A DNA stretch of 64,000 nt from assembly GCA_030340625.1 (NCBI GenBank), contig JAOPHQ010002302.1:62001-126000 (forward strand). Reading direction: 5' to 3'. Shown piece by piece: positions 1 through 11,119 of this stretch. A program made the position numbers and the translations under genes. Source of the stretch: Merluccius polli. Taxonomy: Eukaryota > Chordata > Actinopteri > Gadiformes > Merlucciidae. Numbering within the stretch: the first letter of the stretch is position 1; the number at the start of each line of letters is the position of its first letter. A model generated the notes under the pieces. That model saw only the letters and a list, made by a program, of their open reading frames with translations, was not told the origin of the DNA and did not search any database.

Positions 1-148
1 GGAAATAAAACCCCCATGTGTCACTGAGTGGTTGATAGTTGATCACTATCCTCTCTCCTCCTTCTCTAGTGGACCACAGGGTCCAGGACTTAAGACTCAA
101 GTGGACACCTAGTGGTCTCATCCGGTACACCGGTGTTTATACACCACC

Positions 149-179
<31 letters not shown>

Positions 180-1165
180 TACACAAACATTAACACAGAA
201 TGATAATAATATATCCTATGATAGGTACTATAGTGGAATAGTGTGCTGTGACTTTTATAAGCAATAGTATTTATAGTTTTTAAGATTATTAAAGTTAAAG
301 TTCAAATCCCATGTGTGTGTGAGTGGCTGTCTGTCATTGAAACCTACAAAAATGTATAAACTGCATCTACTCCCACAATATCTACACTACATACACATAT
401 TACACATCAAAATGTTCAGCATGATGAGCTCATTGATCTTATGAAATATATATAGCAATACTTTGCATTGTTTTCAAGTTATTAAACTTTTAAAGGTTCC
501 AATACACATACATTGTTATCAACTGAACAAACTGAGCTCACATACAGACTGGAAATGAAATGTTCATACCATAGAACTGGTTCATACATACTATACATAC
601 ATGTACATGTTCACATACATACGTATATATATGTACACAGCGGAACTACGTGTACATACTCATACGCAATCATACGTACACATATGTTTAGCGTAATTAC
701 ACATACATATAAATACATATATGTACCTAAACTTATGTATTTATCATACATCAAATACTCACATCCATACAAACATACGTGAATATAAGTACACATGAGT
801 ACACATAAGTACACATACGTATATACGCACACGTTATCATTATTATAATTATTATTATCAAAAACAGTATCACCCCTAATAGAAATAATAGTATTCTAGT
901 TCAAATCTAATATGAAATGCATGTATCATGAATCACGTTATTATAATTATAATGTTATGTCTAATATAATAACATGCATTAAATTGTAACAATAATAATA
1001 GCAACAATAATATTATTTTATCATGTTCTGAATATAAAATACACATATAATTACTATGATTAATAATGTTAGTAAGATTTGATTCCAAGAACACAGGATA
1101 AGATGTTACTATCCTTTGTGCAAGCACTTCCAAGAGTTCGTAAAAACAGTGAGCCGGATCAAAAA
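1..1165. other. AT-rich noncoding left edge; end of the first NLR's last intron
   Basis: I see no gene here. There is an (ATC)n microsatellite at about 150-179, ACAT/TATG-rich low-complexity sequence at about 590-830 and ATT/ATA-rich sequence after 840. Positions about 850-1080, read on the minus strand, closely match about 30540-30770, which lies in the last intron of the second NLR copy on the plus strand. This stretch is therefore best read as the distal part of the last intron of the minus-strand NLR gene. No B30.2 exon is recognisable between 1 and 840, so that exon is lost or lies beyond the left edge. Confidence 0.6.
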
Positions 1166-1169
1166 ATAG

Positions 1170-3655
1170 AAACGTGAGTCCAATTGAAAATTTAGGGAGC
1201 ACATCCTCAGTAGTGTACCTTTGGTTCATTGAGTGTTTCGGCCTTTCACACTATACACTCTCACCAAAGGCGGCCAGCGATAGGGTGATCAAACCTACGC
1301 TTGTGTCCCAAGCCCAATTAACTACACTAATGAGCATCCTAAGACTATGCATGGCAGGGGCGTCCCTCTCCCTGAGTCAAACATTGACCGCATACCTCCT
1401 GGTCCCCTCACTTCGGGCCCCAGCTGGGGTCAGCTCGCTTCATCCAGAGCCACTGACTGCTGCCCTCTGCTGCCTCAGATACAGCCCTGATGGCCAATCG
1501 CAGGCTTTGGCCCTTGACTCCAAGGTCTCGAAGCAGTTTGGTTGTTGATGTTGCCACGAATCCTCTGCAACCAACCTCTACTGGGCGGACTTCTGTCTTC
1601 CAGCCACTGCCCCGTGCTTCAGCGGCTAGATCGGCATACCGCAGATGTTTCCGTTCATAGGCCTCATCTATGGAGTCCTCCCACGGCACTGTTAGCTCAA
1701 TGATAAAAATCTTCTTAAGTGTGTGGGACCAAAGCACCATGTCAGGTCTTAGGTGGTGACTGTGATCTCTGGTGGAAAGACAAGTTGTCGGCCAACGTCA
1801 ACTAGCATTTGCCAGTCACGGGCCAAGCGCTTTTTGGTGGTCTAGCTCCTTCGCGGACAAAGGTCGTCCTAGGGGGATGTGGGGCTGCTGGTGGTGGAAT
1901 GGAATTGGTGGCAGTTCGCTTGTCCTCTATGGCGGACGCAAGGCTTTTAAGAACTTGGTTGTGACGCCAAGTGTAGCGTCCTTGGGTAAGGCTGGTCTTA
2001 CACCCTGTGAGGATGTGTCTGAGGTTGGCTGGCATGGAGCAGAGGGCACAGTTCGGATCTTCGCCATACCATTGGTGAAGATTGACTGGTGTTGGAAGGA
2101 CGTCATATGTTGCTCTGATGGAAAAGCGCAACCGTCTCACTTCCATGGCCCACAGATCCTTCCAGCTGATCTTCCTCCTCTCCACACTGTCCCACCGAGT
2201 CCACTGTCCCTGCTTAGAAAGGGAAACTGCTTTGGCCTGCCTTGCAGCCTCCTCCTGATGGCGTACTTCCTGCACTACCATTTTCCGCCGCTCTGGTGCA
2301 GTGGCCTTATTCCAAGTGGGGCGGCTAGGTGTTAGCCCAAAGCCTCCTCTCCCTTGCTGAACATGACCGACAATGTCAGCATGTCTGAGGGCTGCTGTTG
2401 CCTCCTGGACTGCTACTTCTGGCTTCCATTTGCGCCCAGTTGCCAGGTTTGGTGCGTTGTTACTCACCACTGGGTCTCGCGATTCATGAAGTGTCATCTG
2501 AACCCTAGTTTTTGCACACTTGAATTCCTCTGTCAGACTGGTGAGGGGCAGCTTGAGGACTCCATCTCCATAGAGGCTTATGGTGGTGAGGCATTGTGGA
2601 ACTCCGAGCCACTTCTTCAAGTAGCATGTGACTTTTCTTTCCATATTCTCCACAGTTGATATTGGAACCTCATATACGGCTAGGGGCCACAACACCCGGG
2701 GTAGCAGCCCAAAGTGCAGACACCAGGCCTTTAATTTGCCAGGTAGCTGAGTGTGGTCTATGGACTGCAGGCCACTGCTGATGTCTTTGTGCAGCTGTTG
2801 CACCTGGTCTTTGTCTTTCAGGCTTGAGTCGTACCACCTTCCAAGGCTTTTTACGGGCATCTCGGACAACGTTGGGATCGAGTCATCTCCGATGAAGAAT
2901 TTCAGGTCTGATAGTACTCCCTTGACAATTGAGATACTGCGTGACTTTGATGGTTTTATCTTCATGCGGGCCCAGCTGATATTTTCCTCAAGTTTCCTGA
3001 GCAGTCTCCTGGTGCATGGTACAGTGGTGGTCAGAGTTGTGATGTCGTCCATGTAGGCTCTTAGTGGAGGGAGACGGAAGCCAGAGTCACCTCGCTGTCC
3101 ACCGACAACCCATTTGGAGGCTCGGATGATTACCTCCATTGCCATTGTGAAAACCAACGGAGAAATGGTACATCCGGCCATTATGCCTACATTCAGGCGC
3201 TGCCATGAGGTGGTGAATTCTGGCGTGGTGAAACAGAATTGCAGATCTTGGAAGTATGCCTTCACCAGAGTTGTGATTGTGTCTGGTATATGGAAAAACC
3301 TGAAGGCAGCCCACAGGAGCTCATGGGGCACAGAACCAAATGCATTGGCGAGGTCAAGAAATACGACATGGAGGTCCCTTTTCTTCACCTTGGCCATTTG
3401 TATCTGGTGCCAGATCATGCTGGAATGTTCTAAGCAGCCAGAGAACCCGGAGATTCCTGCCTTCTGGACAGATGTATCGACGTAGGCATTCCTTTGGAGG
3501 TAGTCACCCATTCTCTGGGCAATGACACTAAAGAAGATTTTACCCTCGACATTTAGAAGGGAGATTGGGCGAAATTGGCTGATGTTCACCGCATCCTTCT
3601 CCTTAGGGATCAGGACCCCGCCTGCCCTACGCCATGCTTTAGGAATCGCATAATA
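1170..3655 (-). mobile_element. REL-endonuclease LINE (R2/NeSL-like), 5'-truncated
   Basis: Minus-strand non-LTR retrotransposon relic. It contains a reverse transcriptase domain, then a zinc-knuckle-like Cys/His motif, then a C-terminal restriction-enzyme-like endonuclease. That order is typical of early-branching LINE clades (R2, NeSL, CRE, R4). Coding homology begins abruptly near 3655 inside the RT N-terminus, so the copy is 5'-truncated. About 1170-1407 is probably 3' UTR, but the exact end was not found. The element sits inside the last intron of the minus-strand NLR gene, in the same orientation. Assignment to a specific clade is inference. Confidence 0.8.
1408..3655 (-). pseudogene. 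Reverse transcriptase plus REL endonuclease, frameshifted
   Basis: An open frame of 595 codons (1802-3589) carries the RT. In-frame RT homology extends upstream to about 3655 without a Met. Visible motifs are the fingers motif ISQFRPISLLN, the palm FLDLANAFGSVPH, the catalytic AYMDD and, near the end, a Cys-x2-Cys...His-x4-Cys knuckle (CALCSMPANLRHILTGC). The frame breaks near 1815. Sequence between about 1745 and 1815 continues the protein in another frame (VDVGRQLVFPPE), and a further one-base shift leads into the endonuclease frame (1408-1740) with PDMVLWS, ELTVPWE and a following Tyr, as in REL nucleases. At least two frameshifts make this copy inactive. Confidence 0.8.
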
Positions 3656-3999
3656 GCATAATTATGTTCTTGTCAAATATACTACTAATACTACTACAAA
3701 TAATAATAATAATAATAATAATGATGATCATATAATAACAAACAATGTTAATTATTTCAACAATATTAATTATAATAGTAAATAGGCCTTATAATAAGGT
3801 TGATGATAATAATAACAATAACAAACATTTTTATAATAGAATACACATTAATAACTATTATTAATATTGTTATGTTAGTATCATGATTATAACGATACGA
3901 TTAAGTCTTATATAAATAATAATAATAATAATAATAATAACAACAATAATAATAATAAGCAGTAATGACACCGCGAATATGGACATTTATCATCTTTTT
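3656..3999. other. AT-rich (ATA/ATT)n intronic sequence
   Basis: This stretch is almost entirely ATA/ATT/AAC-rich low-complexity DNA with (AAT)n runs at about 3700-3722 and 3915-3960. It resembles the last-intron sequence of the other NLR and TRIM loci in composition. No gene is seen. Confidence 0.5.
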
Positions 4000-4553
4000 T
4001 AAAATATATATTTTTTAAGAGGCCCCTGATTGGCCGAGGCCCCGGGCTGAAGCCCAGGTAAGCCCTGTGCATTAAGGCGCCGACTGCCCGGACCTACGAC
4101 CGACGGGGGGGTTGAGAACACGTTCTCATTCCAACTCGTAATATACCGACGATTTGTCACGCCGCTAGACGTCTGATACTGACGCAAAAGGTACCGTCCC
4201 GCGTCTGTGTGAAACGATCTGGGTTCTCATAAACCCGTTCGCGTTGGTCTACAGCGTCCGCTCGCAGAGGTGTTCAATGCGGGGCTGCAGTGCAGCGAGA
4301 AATAAACGCAAGTCGTCCTCCACCTGCAGCCTTGATCAGTATTTATTTTTAATCAGGGTCAGTGCGGAAAACCCACACTCACACAAGTAGGTGGAGGTGA
4401 AGGGGATTATTTTAATTTACGTTATTATTTTATTTACGTTTATTTAAATTATTTTATTTTAATACGTTTTTTCTTTGTGTCTCGTCGCGCCTCCCCTGTG
4501 GCTCTTTGGCGCCCCCCAGGGGAGGCGCGCCTCACCTATTGAAAACCGCTGGT
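4000..4553 (-). mobile_element. hAT-type transposon relic
   Basis: On the minus strand the relic begins at about 4553 with CAGCGGTTTTCAA, which resembles hAT-Charlie terminal repeats. It is followed soon after by the C-terminal end of a ZBED5/Charlie-like transposase (about 4255-4400; for example TYLCECGFSAL, then QVEDDLRLFLAAL) that contains an in-frame stop. Most of the transposase is missing, so this is an internally deleted copy. The distal part (about 4110-4270) is nearly identical to the arms of the foldback element at 62357-62798. No matching terminal repeat was found at the 4000 side, so that end is approximate. Confidence 0.65.
4255..4400 (-). pseudogene. hAT transposase C-terminal fragment
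   Basis: Conceptual minus-strand translation gives the hAT dimerisation-domain end: FTSTYLCECGFSALTLIKNK, a stop, then SRLQVEDDLRLFLAALQPRI. The motif YLCE-x-GFS-x-L is diagnostic for fish ZBED5/FAM200-like hAT transposases. One stop codon interrupts it and nothing upstream of the domain remains, so it is non-functional. Confidence 0.65.
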
Positions 4554-4765
4554 CTAGTCTATAAATAGCTCCCTGTCCACCCATTGTCTCTCTGAAGAGG
4601 TTAATGCTCCCATGTGTCTTCCCATGATCAGGACATCAATCAAATACTTTGTTGACAAGAAGTGTCCTTAAAGAAATGATTCTTCATCAAAATAAATGAC
4701 TCTTCATCAGTGAAGTGTCCATCTAAATAGTGAGTGTGTTGTGATCAAACTAAACAGACACTTAC
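4554..4765. other. NLR intron segment downstream of the linker exon
   Basis: Noncoding. The first bases after the linker-exon splice donor (reading the minus strand from 4765) match the equivalent intron positions of the second NLR (from 29300) and of the TRIM gene (from 43824), including GTAAGTGTCTGTTTA. This marks the start of the shared 3' cassette. Confidence 0.6.
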
Positions 4766-4812
4766 ACTTCTTTAGAGCTGGTCTCAGCATCCCCACTCCA
4801 CCATGCTCCACA
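4766..4812 (-). CDS. NLR linker exon to B30.2
   Basis: A 47-bp exon (acceptor TTTCCCCCCCAG, donor GTAAGTGTC) encoding [15 protein letters not shown]. It leaves phase 1, which would complete a Tyr codon at the start of a B30.2 exon. The same exon is at 29253-29299 in the second NLR. Confidence 0.8.
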
Positions 4813-5169
4813 CTGGGGGGGAAACACAGTGAGAGCAGCATGTTGGCTTTAAACATGGAAACATTCACCTTCATCATCTGCTGGATCATCACTTTCTACA
4901 CAACATGAGTTACAGTTACACTTCATCTAGCAGGCGGCTGAATCCTTGGAGGAGACATTGTCTCACTGAGTGGTGAGCTGTCCTCTCCATACCTGAGAGT
5001 GTCCAGTCTCCAGCCTGGATCCTCCAGTCCAGCAGAGAGCAGCGTAACTCCTGAGCCTCCTGCAGGGTGATTGTAGCTCAGGTCCAGCTCTCTCAGATGG
5101 GAGGGGTTGGAGCTCAGAGCTGAGGCCAGAGAAGCACAGCCTTCCTTTGTGACCATGCAGCCAGACAAC

Positions 5170-5222
<53 letters not shown>

Positions 5223-8200
5223 TGTAATGGATGTAAATCTGTTAGAGGTCTTCTGATGAGGAGCCTTGTGGTGGGACTGTTTGCACATTGAGTCCAACTG
5301 ACCTGAGAGTCTCCAGTCTACAGTGTGGACTCCCCAGTCCAGCAGAGAGCAGCTTCACTCCTGAATCCTGCAGATCATTGTTACTCAGGTCCAGCTCTCT
5401 CAGACTAGAGGAGTTGGAGCTGAGAACTGAGGCCAGAGCTTCACAGCATCTCTCTGACAGATTACAGCCATTCAGCCTTTAATGAACAATAGATACAAAC
5501 ATGTTAGATTCATACACTTTTCAAATGTTCAACATATACAGTTGTATAAAGCAAAGCTAAATAATTAACATAAATTCTCACTTCTGCATTCATTTAAATC
5601 AACTCCTACATGTAGACCCTGTAATGTCCAGTAAACTGTTATTTAATGTAATCTTACTGAACACACCAAGTCATGGATTTGACTTTCAAATACAAAGATG
5701 ATAGTTAATTATTGCTATTAGTGAACCTACAGAGATGTTTTGTATATTATTATAACTTGTATATTCTAGTATTATGTATATTGTGGTGTGTGTATTGTAA
5801 TACATGTTATTAGTGAACCTACAGAGATGTTTTCTATATTATTATAACTTTTATATTCTAGTATTATGTATATTGTGTTGTGTGTATTGTAATACATGTT
5901 ATTAGTGAACCTACAGATATGTTTTGTATATTATTATAACTTTTATATTCTAGTATTATGTATATTGTGTTGTGTGTATTGTAATACATGTTATTAGTGA
6001 CCCTACAGAGCTGTTTTGGAGGCTTTGACCACTGGCAGCAGCCTCAGAAGAGCCTCCTCTGAAGCAGAGTATTTCTTCAGGTCAAACACGTCCAGCTCCT
6101 CTTCTGATGTCAGTAAGATGAAGACCAGAGCTGACCACTTAGCAGTGGAGAGAGATACTGAGGAGAGATCTCCTGATGTCAGATACCATTGGATCTCCTT
6201 CACTAGAGAACGGTCCTTCAGCTCATTCAGACAGTGGAACAGATTGATGCATCTCTCTGGAGAGAGATCTCCACTTATCTTCTCCTTGATGTATTTCACT
6301 GTTCTCTGACTGGTCTGTGAGCTACTGCCTGTCTGTCCCAGTAAACCAGTTTGGAGAATCTGATTGGTCTCCAGAGAGAGGCCCAGGAGGAAGCGGAGGA
6401 ACAAGTCCAGGTGTCCGTTCTCACTCAGTAAGGCCTTGTCCACAGCACTCTGGTAGAGGAGGAGTTCATCTCTCCTGGAGGTTGGTTGTTCTTCTGAGAG
6501 TAGATTGACACCAGTGTTTCTGAAGGTCAGAAAGACATGAAGGGCAGCCAGAAACTCCTGAAAGCTCAGATGGACAAAGCAGAAGACCTTGTCCTGGTAC
6601 AGCCCACACTCCTCTTTAAAGATCTGGGTGAACACTCCTGAGTACACTGAGGCGGCTCTGATATCGATGCCACACTCCTCCAGGTCTGCCTCGTAGAAGA
6701 TCAGGTTGCCTTTCTCCAGGTGGTTGAAAGCCAGTTTTCCCAGAGAAACAATGATCTCCTTGCTCTCTGGACCCCAGTGTGGATCTGTTTCAGCTCTCCC
6801 ATGATACTTCCTGTCCGCCTGTATGGACTGAACCCTCAGGAAGTGGATGTACATCTGAGTCACAGTGTTGGGCATCTCTTCTCCACTCTGGTATGTTGTG
6901 AAGAAGTCCTCCATAACTGTAGCAGAGATCCAACAGAAGACGGGGATGTGACACATGATGTGGAGGCTTCGAGATTTCTTGACATGGGAGATGATTTTCC
7001 TGGCCAGCGTCTCCTCTCTGAATCTCTTCCTGAAGTACTCCTCCTTCTGTGGGTCGGTGAACCCTCTCACCTCTGTCACCATGCCAACACACTCAGCAGG
7101 GATCTGATTGGCTGCCGCAGGGCGTGTGGTTATCCAGATGCGGGCGGAGGGAAGCAGGGTGCCCCTGATGAGGTTTGTCAGCAGCACGTCCACCGAGGTC
7201 GGCGCTGTGACATCAGTCCAGATCCGGTTCTTCTGGAAGTCCAGAGGAAGTCGACACTCATCCAGACCATCCAAGATGAAGACAACTTGGAACCGGTCGT
7301 ATCTGCAGAGTCCTGCTTCTTTGGTTTCAATAAAGAAGTGATGAAGAAGTCCCACCAAGCTGAACTCTTTCCCTTTCAGTAAATTCAGCTCTCTGAAAGT
7401 GAAGGGAAATGTGAAGTGTATGTCCTGGTTGGCTTTGCCTTCAGCCCAGTCCAGAGTGAACTTGTGTGTTAAGACGGTTTTACCGATGCCGGCCACTCCA
7501 GTTGTCATTATCGTTCTGATTGGTTGATCTTGTCCAGGTAAGGGTTTCAAGATGTCTTCACATTTGATTGGCGTTTCCTCCTTGGCTGGTTTCCTGGAAG
7601 CTGTTTCAATCAGTCTGACCTCATGTTCCTGGTTGACGTCTCCACTGTGTCTCTCTGTGATGAAGATCTCTGTGTAGATCTCATTCAGATGTGTTGCTTG
7701 TCCTGCTTTAGGGACTCCTTCAAACACACGCTGGGTCTTCTCCTTCAGATGAGACTTGAGTTTATGTTGGCACTTGACAGCAACATGTTCTGAATGAAGA
7801 AACAACAGAAGTCATCAGTCAGGATGTTAATGTGAGCGGCTCCAACTCGTTACTTTACTGTTGGCTAAACGAGTAATCAATCAAAGAATGATCAGTGTTT
7901 TAGCAACACCACCATCAGATCCAAAGGTGTGTACAGTTTTGAATCTAAAGTTTGATAGAAACATATCCCCCATTATGTCATTTAGTCTGTGCTTTATATT
8001 TAAGCTGTGAAAATATGAGTCTATTACTTTTTTCTATTACTGATTTGTTTCAAAATAAGAGTCTCTTACTGCTCTGCAGAGAGTCGGCCAGCTCCTCCTG
8101 CTTCAACTGCTTCAGGCAGAGCACTGTGATGTCTACCACTCCCTCTATGGCGCGCCTCCTCTGCTCCTCTTCCTCACCATCCAGCACCTCCTCCTCCTCC

Positions 8201-8919
8201 TCCCGCTGACTCTCTGAGCATTGTGGGTAATCTGGAAAGTGACCCCTCCAGAGCTTCTTCAGCTCCTTGTCTAGAAAAGCGTGTGCGTCCTCCTCAGCCC
8301 TCTGCAGCAGAACAAACATCAATGAGAACTTGACTCTGAACTCACTGAGGACATCAGAAGCATCTGTCCTAGATTCACGTCCCGCTGGTCTACAGAGGGA
8401 AGCCTGGAGACCATCAGCACCACAAGAGATGCTTTCTAATGTTCATGTAGAGCTGGAGTCAAATGTCTTGTTGGACCTTTACACACCTGGATCAGCTCTG
8501 TTGGATACTGCTGTACAGACTGAGCACTGGGAACCTTTGACCTCTCCTGGTGTCGTCTGTGGAGAACACACACACACACACACACACACACTTGTAAATA
8601 CTGCTTACGGTCTGAAGGTCCAGAACTATTTAGTTTCCCTGACTTGTTACGTCTGATAAGTACAGTCTGATGTTGTGGTCTGTTTTCTGATCTGTTTGAA
8701 GCTCCTCCCTCTTCTTACTCGAGGGGCGTCCATCTTTAAATTGAGGAGATGATTCATAGGGCGGAGCCGACTATTTCAATATTCTGATATAAGTTCATTT
8801 GCTCGGTGTTCGAATCTCAATTCACGATTCGAATGCTTTGTTTAATTTTTAGGAAAAACATACCTGCTGTCCAGAATGAGATTCTGATAGACTTCAAACT
8901 AACTGGTTGTAAAAGGCCC

Positions 8920-8965
<46 letters not shown>

Positions 8966-9126
8966 TTTATTTAATGTTCGAGGGTTCTCCATAATATCTT
9001 GTTTCCATGGTGATGCTCCACTAGTCAGTTGCGGCCATAGAAATAAGATGTTGTGGCGAGCAGGGGGGTTAATGGTTTGGAAGGGTTTTGGTAGGGTAGC
9101 TAGCTGATAGCGGTGTGTGTGTGTGT

Positions 9127-9192
<66 letters not shown>

Positions 9193-10112
9193 CTCGGTTT
9201 ATTATGTATTTTTATGGTGAAAGCTCGGTGATCGGCATGTTAAAGTTTCCAATTGTATTAGTGGCAATATTTTAGTTTGTAATGATAATATAATTTATAT
9301 AATGTCGCTTTCTGGGAATGTATTTATTTCAAACCCCTGTGTGACCCCAGTTTAAACACAGATAGATAGTATAGACGAGAGGACATTCGATGACTTGTAT
9401 TTTATCACTCTTAACATAATCCTAACCTCTTCTCAACAGTCTGATTTCATCTTAAACTGAGGAGGTCTATCCATTAGACCGGTCACTCTTCATGGAGACA
9501 CAGCTGGGTCCAGGGAGTCTGCTCTCTCCTGCTGGCCTCTTCTAGAAATACAAGAGAAGCAGGATTATGGACATTTGATAGATGTTATATCTTTATAATG
9601 ATGATAAATCCTTACCTCTTCTCAACAGACTGATTTCCATCTTTAAACTGTGGGAGGTTTATCCATAGAACGGTCACTCTTCATGGAGACACAGCTGGGT
9701 CGGGGAGTCTGCTCTCTCCAGCTGGGGACTTCTTCTAGAAATACAAGAAGCAGGATGTATGGACATTTGATAGATGTTATATCTTTTTAATGATGATAAA
9801 TCCTTACCTATTCTCACGACTGATTTCATCTTTAACTGTGTATCAGGTTTATCATAGACAGTCACTCTTCATGGTGACACGTTGGGTTCCAGGGGAGTAT
9901 GCTTCTCTTCTGCTTGGGCTTCACAACACACACCCAGCTTTTACTCAGACTAATGTTGGTGTGATGATATATCACTGCTGAGCTCTGAGATGGACAACAG
10001 TCACACACAGTTAGAGATCCTCTTCTTACCTCTTAGCTCTGCTGTGGCGGCCATGTTCCCCAGACAGAGTGGTTTTAGAGGGAGGACCCCCCTCCTCTGT
10101 CTCCTCATCCAT
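4766..10112 (-). CDS. Fish NLR (FISNA-NACHT-LRR), NLRC3-like; B30.2 exon not in window
   Basis: Multi-exon minus-strand gene of the large teleost-specific NLR family, cytoplasmic STAND ATPases thought to act in innate immune sensing. Exons with GT-AG borders: 10112-10030 (start), three repeat exons between about 9920 and 9430, 8556-8487, 8301-8070, 7789-6007 (FISNA and NACHT), 5476-5303 and 5169-4993 (LRRs), 4812-4766 (linker). Splice phases agree from 8301 to 4766. The linker exon normally joins a B30.2 exon, which is absent here. The last intron is swollen by a hAT relic and a LINE. The NACHT exon is intact, but the three N-terminal repeat exons carry indels, so function is uncertain. The family is clear; orthology cannot be assigned. 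Confidence 0.85.
4993..5169 (-). CDS. NLR leucine-rich repeat exon 2
   Basis: A 177-bp LRR exon encoding [20 protein letters not shown], then [17 protein letters not shown]. It is one codon longer than the preceding LRR. Its acceptor is the end of a (GT)n microsatellite (5172-5219), so the usual pyrimidine tract is replaced by GT repeats. It is nearly identical to the LRR exon of the second NLR copy at 28891-29067. Confidence 0.85.
5303..5476 (-). CDS. NLR leucine-rich repeat exon 1
   Basis: A 174-bp exon, the canonical length for ribonuclease-inhibitor-type LRR exons in fish NLRs. It encodes [20 protein letters not shown], then [13 protein letters not shown] and VKLLSAGL. The acceptor is TTAAAG and the donor GTCAGT; the reading frame continues from the NACHT exon. 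Confidence 0.88.
6007..7789 (-). CDS. NLR FISNA and NACHT exon
   Basis: A single 1783-bp open exon, the usual size for fish NLRs. In order it encodes the FISNA segment ([10 protein letters not shown], then [11 protein letters not shown]), the NACHT ATPase with Walker A GVAGIGKT about 100 residues in and Walker [13 protein letters not shown], a sensor-like WITTRP, then winged-helix and HD2-like regions ([19 protein letters not shown]). The NACHT fold binds ATP and drives oligomerisation. No stop or frameshift is present. The exon begins after a TTCATTCAG acceptor and ends at a GTAGGG donor, in phase with both neighbours. Confidence 0.9.
8070..8301 (-). CDS. NLR N-terminal helical exon
   Basis: A 232-bp exon (acceptor CTGCTGCAG, donor GTAAGA). 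It encodes a charged helical segment starting [18 protein letters not shown], a run of glutamates, and a second helix ending ELADSLQSS. This precedes the FISNA region in fish NLRs. The donor leaves phase 1, which matches the next exon at 7789. Confidence 0.75.
8487..8556 (-). CDS. NLR short N-terminal exon
   Basis: A 70-bp exon between a TTCTCCACAG acceptor and a GTGTGT donor, encoding [20 protein letters not shown] followed by LIQ. It completes a phase-2 codon from the upstream repeat exons and leaves phase 0 for the next exon at 8301. The QERS...QQ-x-x-TEL pattern resembles the same exon in other fish NLRs. Confidence 0.6.
8921..8964. repeat. (AAT)n microsatellite
   Basis: An uninterrupted AAT/ATA run of about 44 bp inside an intron of the first NLR gene. 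Confidence 0.9.
9112..9190. repeat. (GT)n microsatellite
   Basis: About 78 bp of GT repeats with one interruption (GTGTGTGGTG) in an NLR intron. No coding content. Confidence 0.9.
9405..9945 (-). repeat. Three tandem NLR N-terminal repeat exons (about 190 bp unit)
   Basis: Three copies of a roughly 190-bp unit, with the coding core MKSDRS ending at about 9492, 9683 and 9872 (minus strand). Each has an acceptor-like TTCTAG (copies at 9545 and 9737) and a donor-like GTTAGG/GTAAGG. They correspond to the repeated [11 protein letters not shown] exons known from fish NLRs. Each copy has small insertions or deletions relative to the others, mainly in runs of C, A or G, that break the expected frame. 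The third copy (about 9810-9920) is the most degraded. Confidence 0.65.
10030..10112 (-). CDS. NLR first coding exon
   Basis: Starts with ATG at 10112 and encodes [20 protein letters not shown] followed by a short basic tail, then donor GTAAGA at 10029. The Ser-Gly-Glu-His motif in a short acidic start exon is the usual N-terminus of teleost NLRC3-like genes. It ends in phase 2. A 5' UTR exon may lie near 10650 (a possible GTACTG donor on the minus strand), but I cannot confirm it. Confidence 0.7.
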
Positions 10113-11119
10113 AGTAGACCTGAGACCTGGACACAAACACAACTACATATTGATTCTAGGGAACTTCAGCATTTAATGATGTTGTAGATTCTGATGTTAG
10201 TTTGTAGTTCATTGATGACAGATCAGGTTCGCTATGCGGAAGTCATACCTACTGTTCCCTGTCCTGGTTAAACCTGTCTGAAGACATGACCATACATGGA
10301 CTTCCTCATGAAGTTTACCAACCCAACCAGAGAATAACAATGACTATAATATGATGGTTTGAAGAGCTTCACTAAACACTGCAATAAAAAAACAACTAAA
10401 TCATAAAAATAAAAATCATATATCATGTATTTCATAAGCACATATAAAGTCCCCCAAAAAGACAAAAATTAAAGAAATATCAGAGGAACATTTTCATGTC
10501 TATACATGTCCAAAACAGATCGCGATATTTCAAATGACGTATTGATTAAACATTGTTACTACTACTTTAACCTCGTCAAGTGTTCAGAGAATCGCCTATG
10601 AACATATTTCTGTCATTAGTTTAGAGAGAGAAGCGTTGACTACAGTACCTTGTCTCGTCCCAGCTGTAATAAAGTGTGCAACACCAAACCCTCCAACACA
10701 ATAATATACAAATATTTTTTTCTTCCTCATAACATAAAATCCTGAAATGTATTTCACACACACACAGACGCACAATTACAAACACACCCATGCAAACCAG
10801 GAAACAGTCTATGTGTGAACCAGTTGGGGCAGAAACACTCGGTGGGCGTGGCGCTGCTCAGTGGCCACACGCACGCGGGAGCTGTTTGTCTGTTTGTTTG
10901 TCCGTGTTGTGTTTTTGCAGTGTTGCCCTAAGTGTTGGTGTTAAATGTGCGCGTGCTTGCACTTTATAAATAAGGAGACTACATTTTGATGCGGACAGCG
11001 GCCAAAACATGGCTTGTTTCGGACTTTAATTAGTGGTCACTCTGCCCTGGCTTCTACTGATGAGCACTGGATCCTCCAGGATCTCCTCCGGGAGACTGGA
11101 GCTACTCCAGTTGGGCCCA
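10113..11119. other. NLR 5' flank, no recognised gene
   Basis: Noncoding sequence upstream of the NLR start exon. An ACAAG/GTACTG sequence on the minus strand near 10650 could be a 5' UTR exon end. CACGC-rich and GC-richer sequence lies at about 10840-10900. I see no clear interferon response element or TATA box. Confidence 0.4.

Noticed and set aside
4923..5297. A 124-codon minus-strand frame spanning a GT repeat and an LRR
   Set aside because: It reads through the intron microsatellite (Val-Cys repeats); the real exon is 4993-5169 with proper splice sites.
6720..7382. 220-codon plus-strand frame
   Set aside because: Antisense shadow of the NLR NACHT exon; the minus-strand frame carries Walker A and B motifs.
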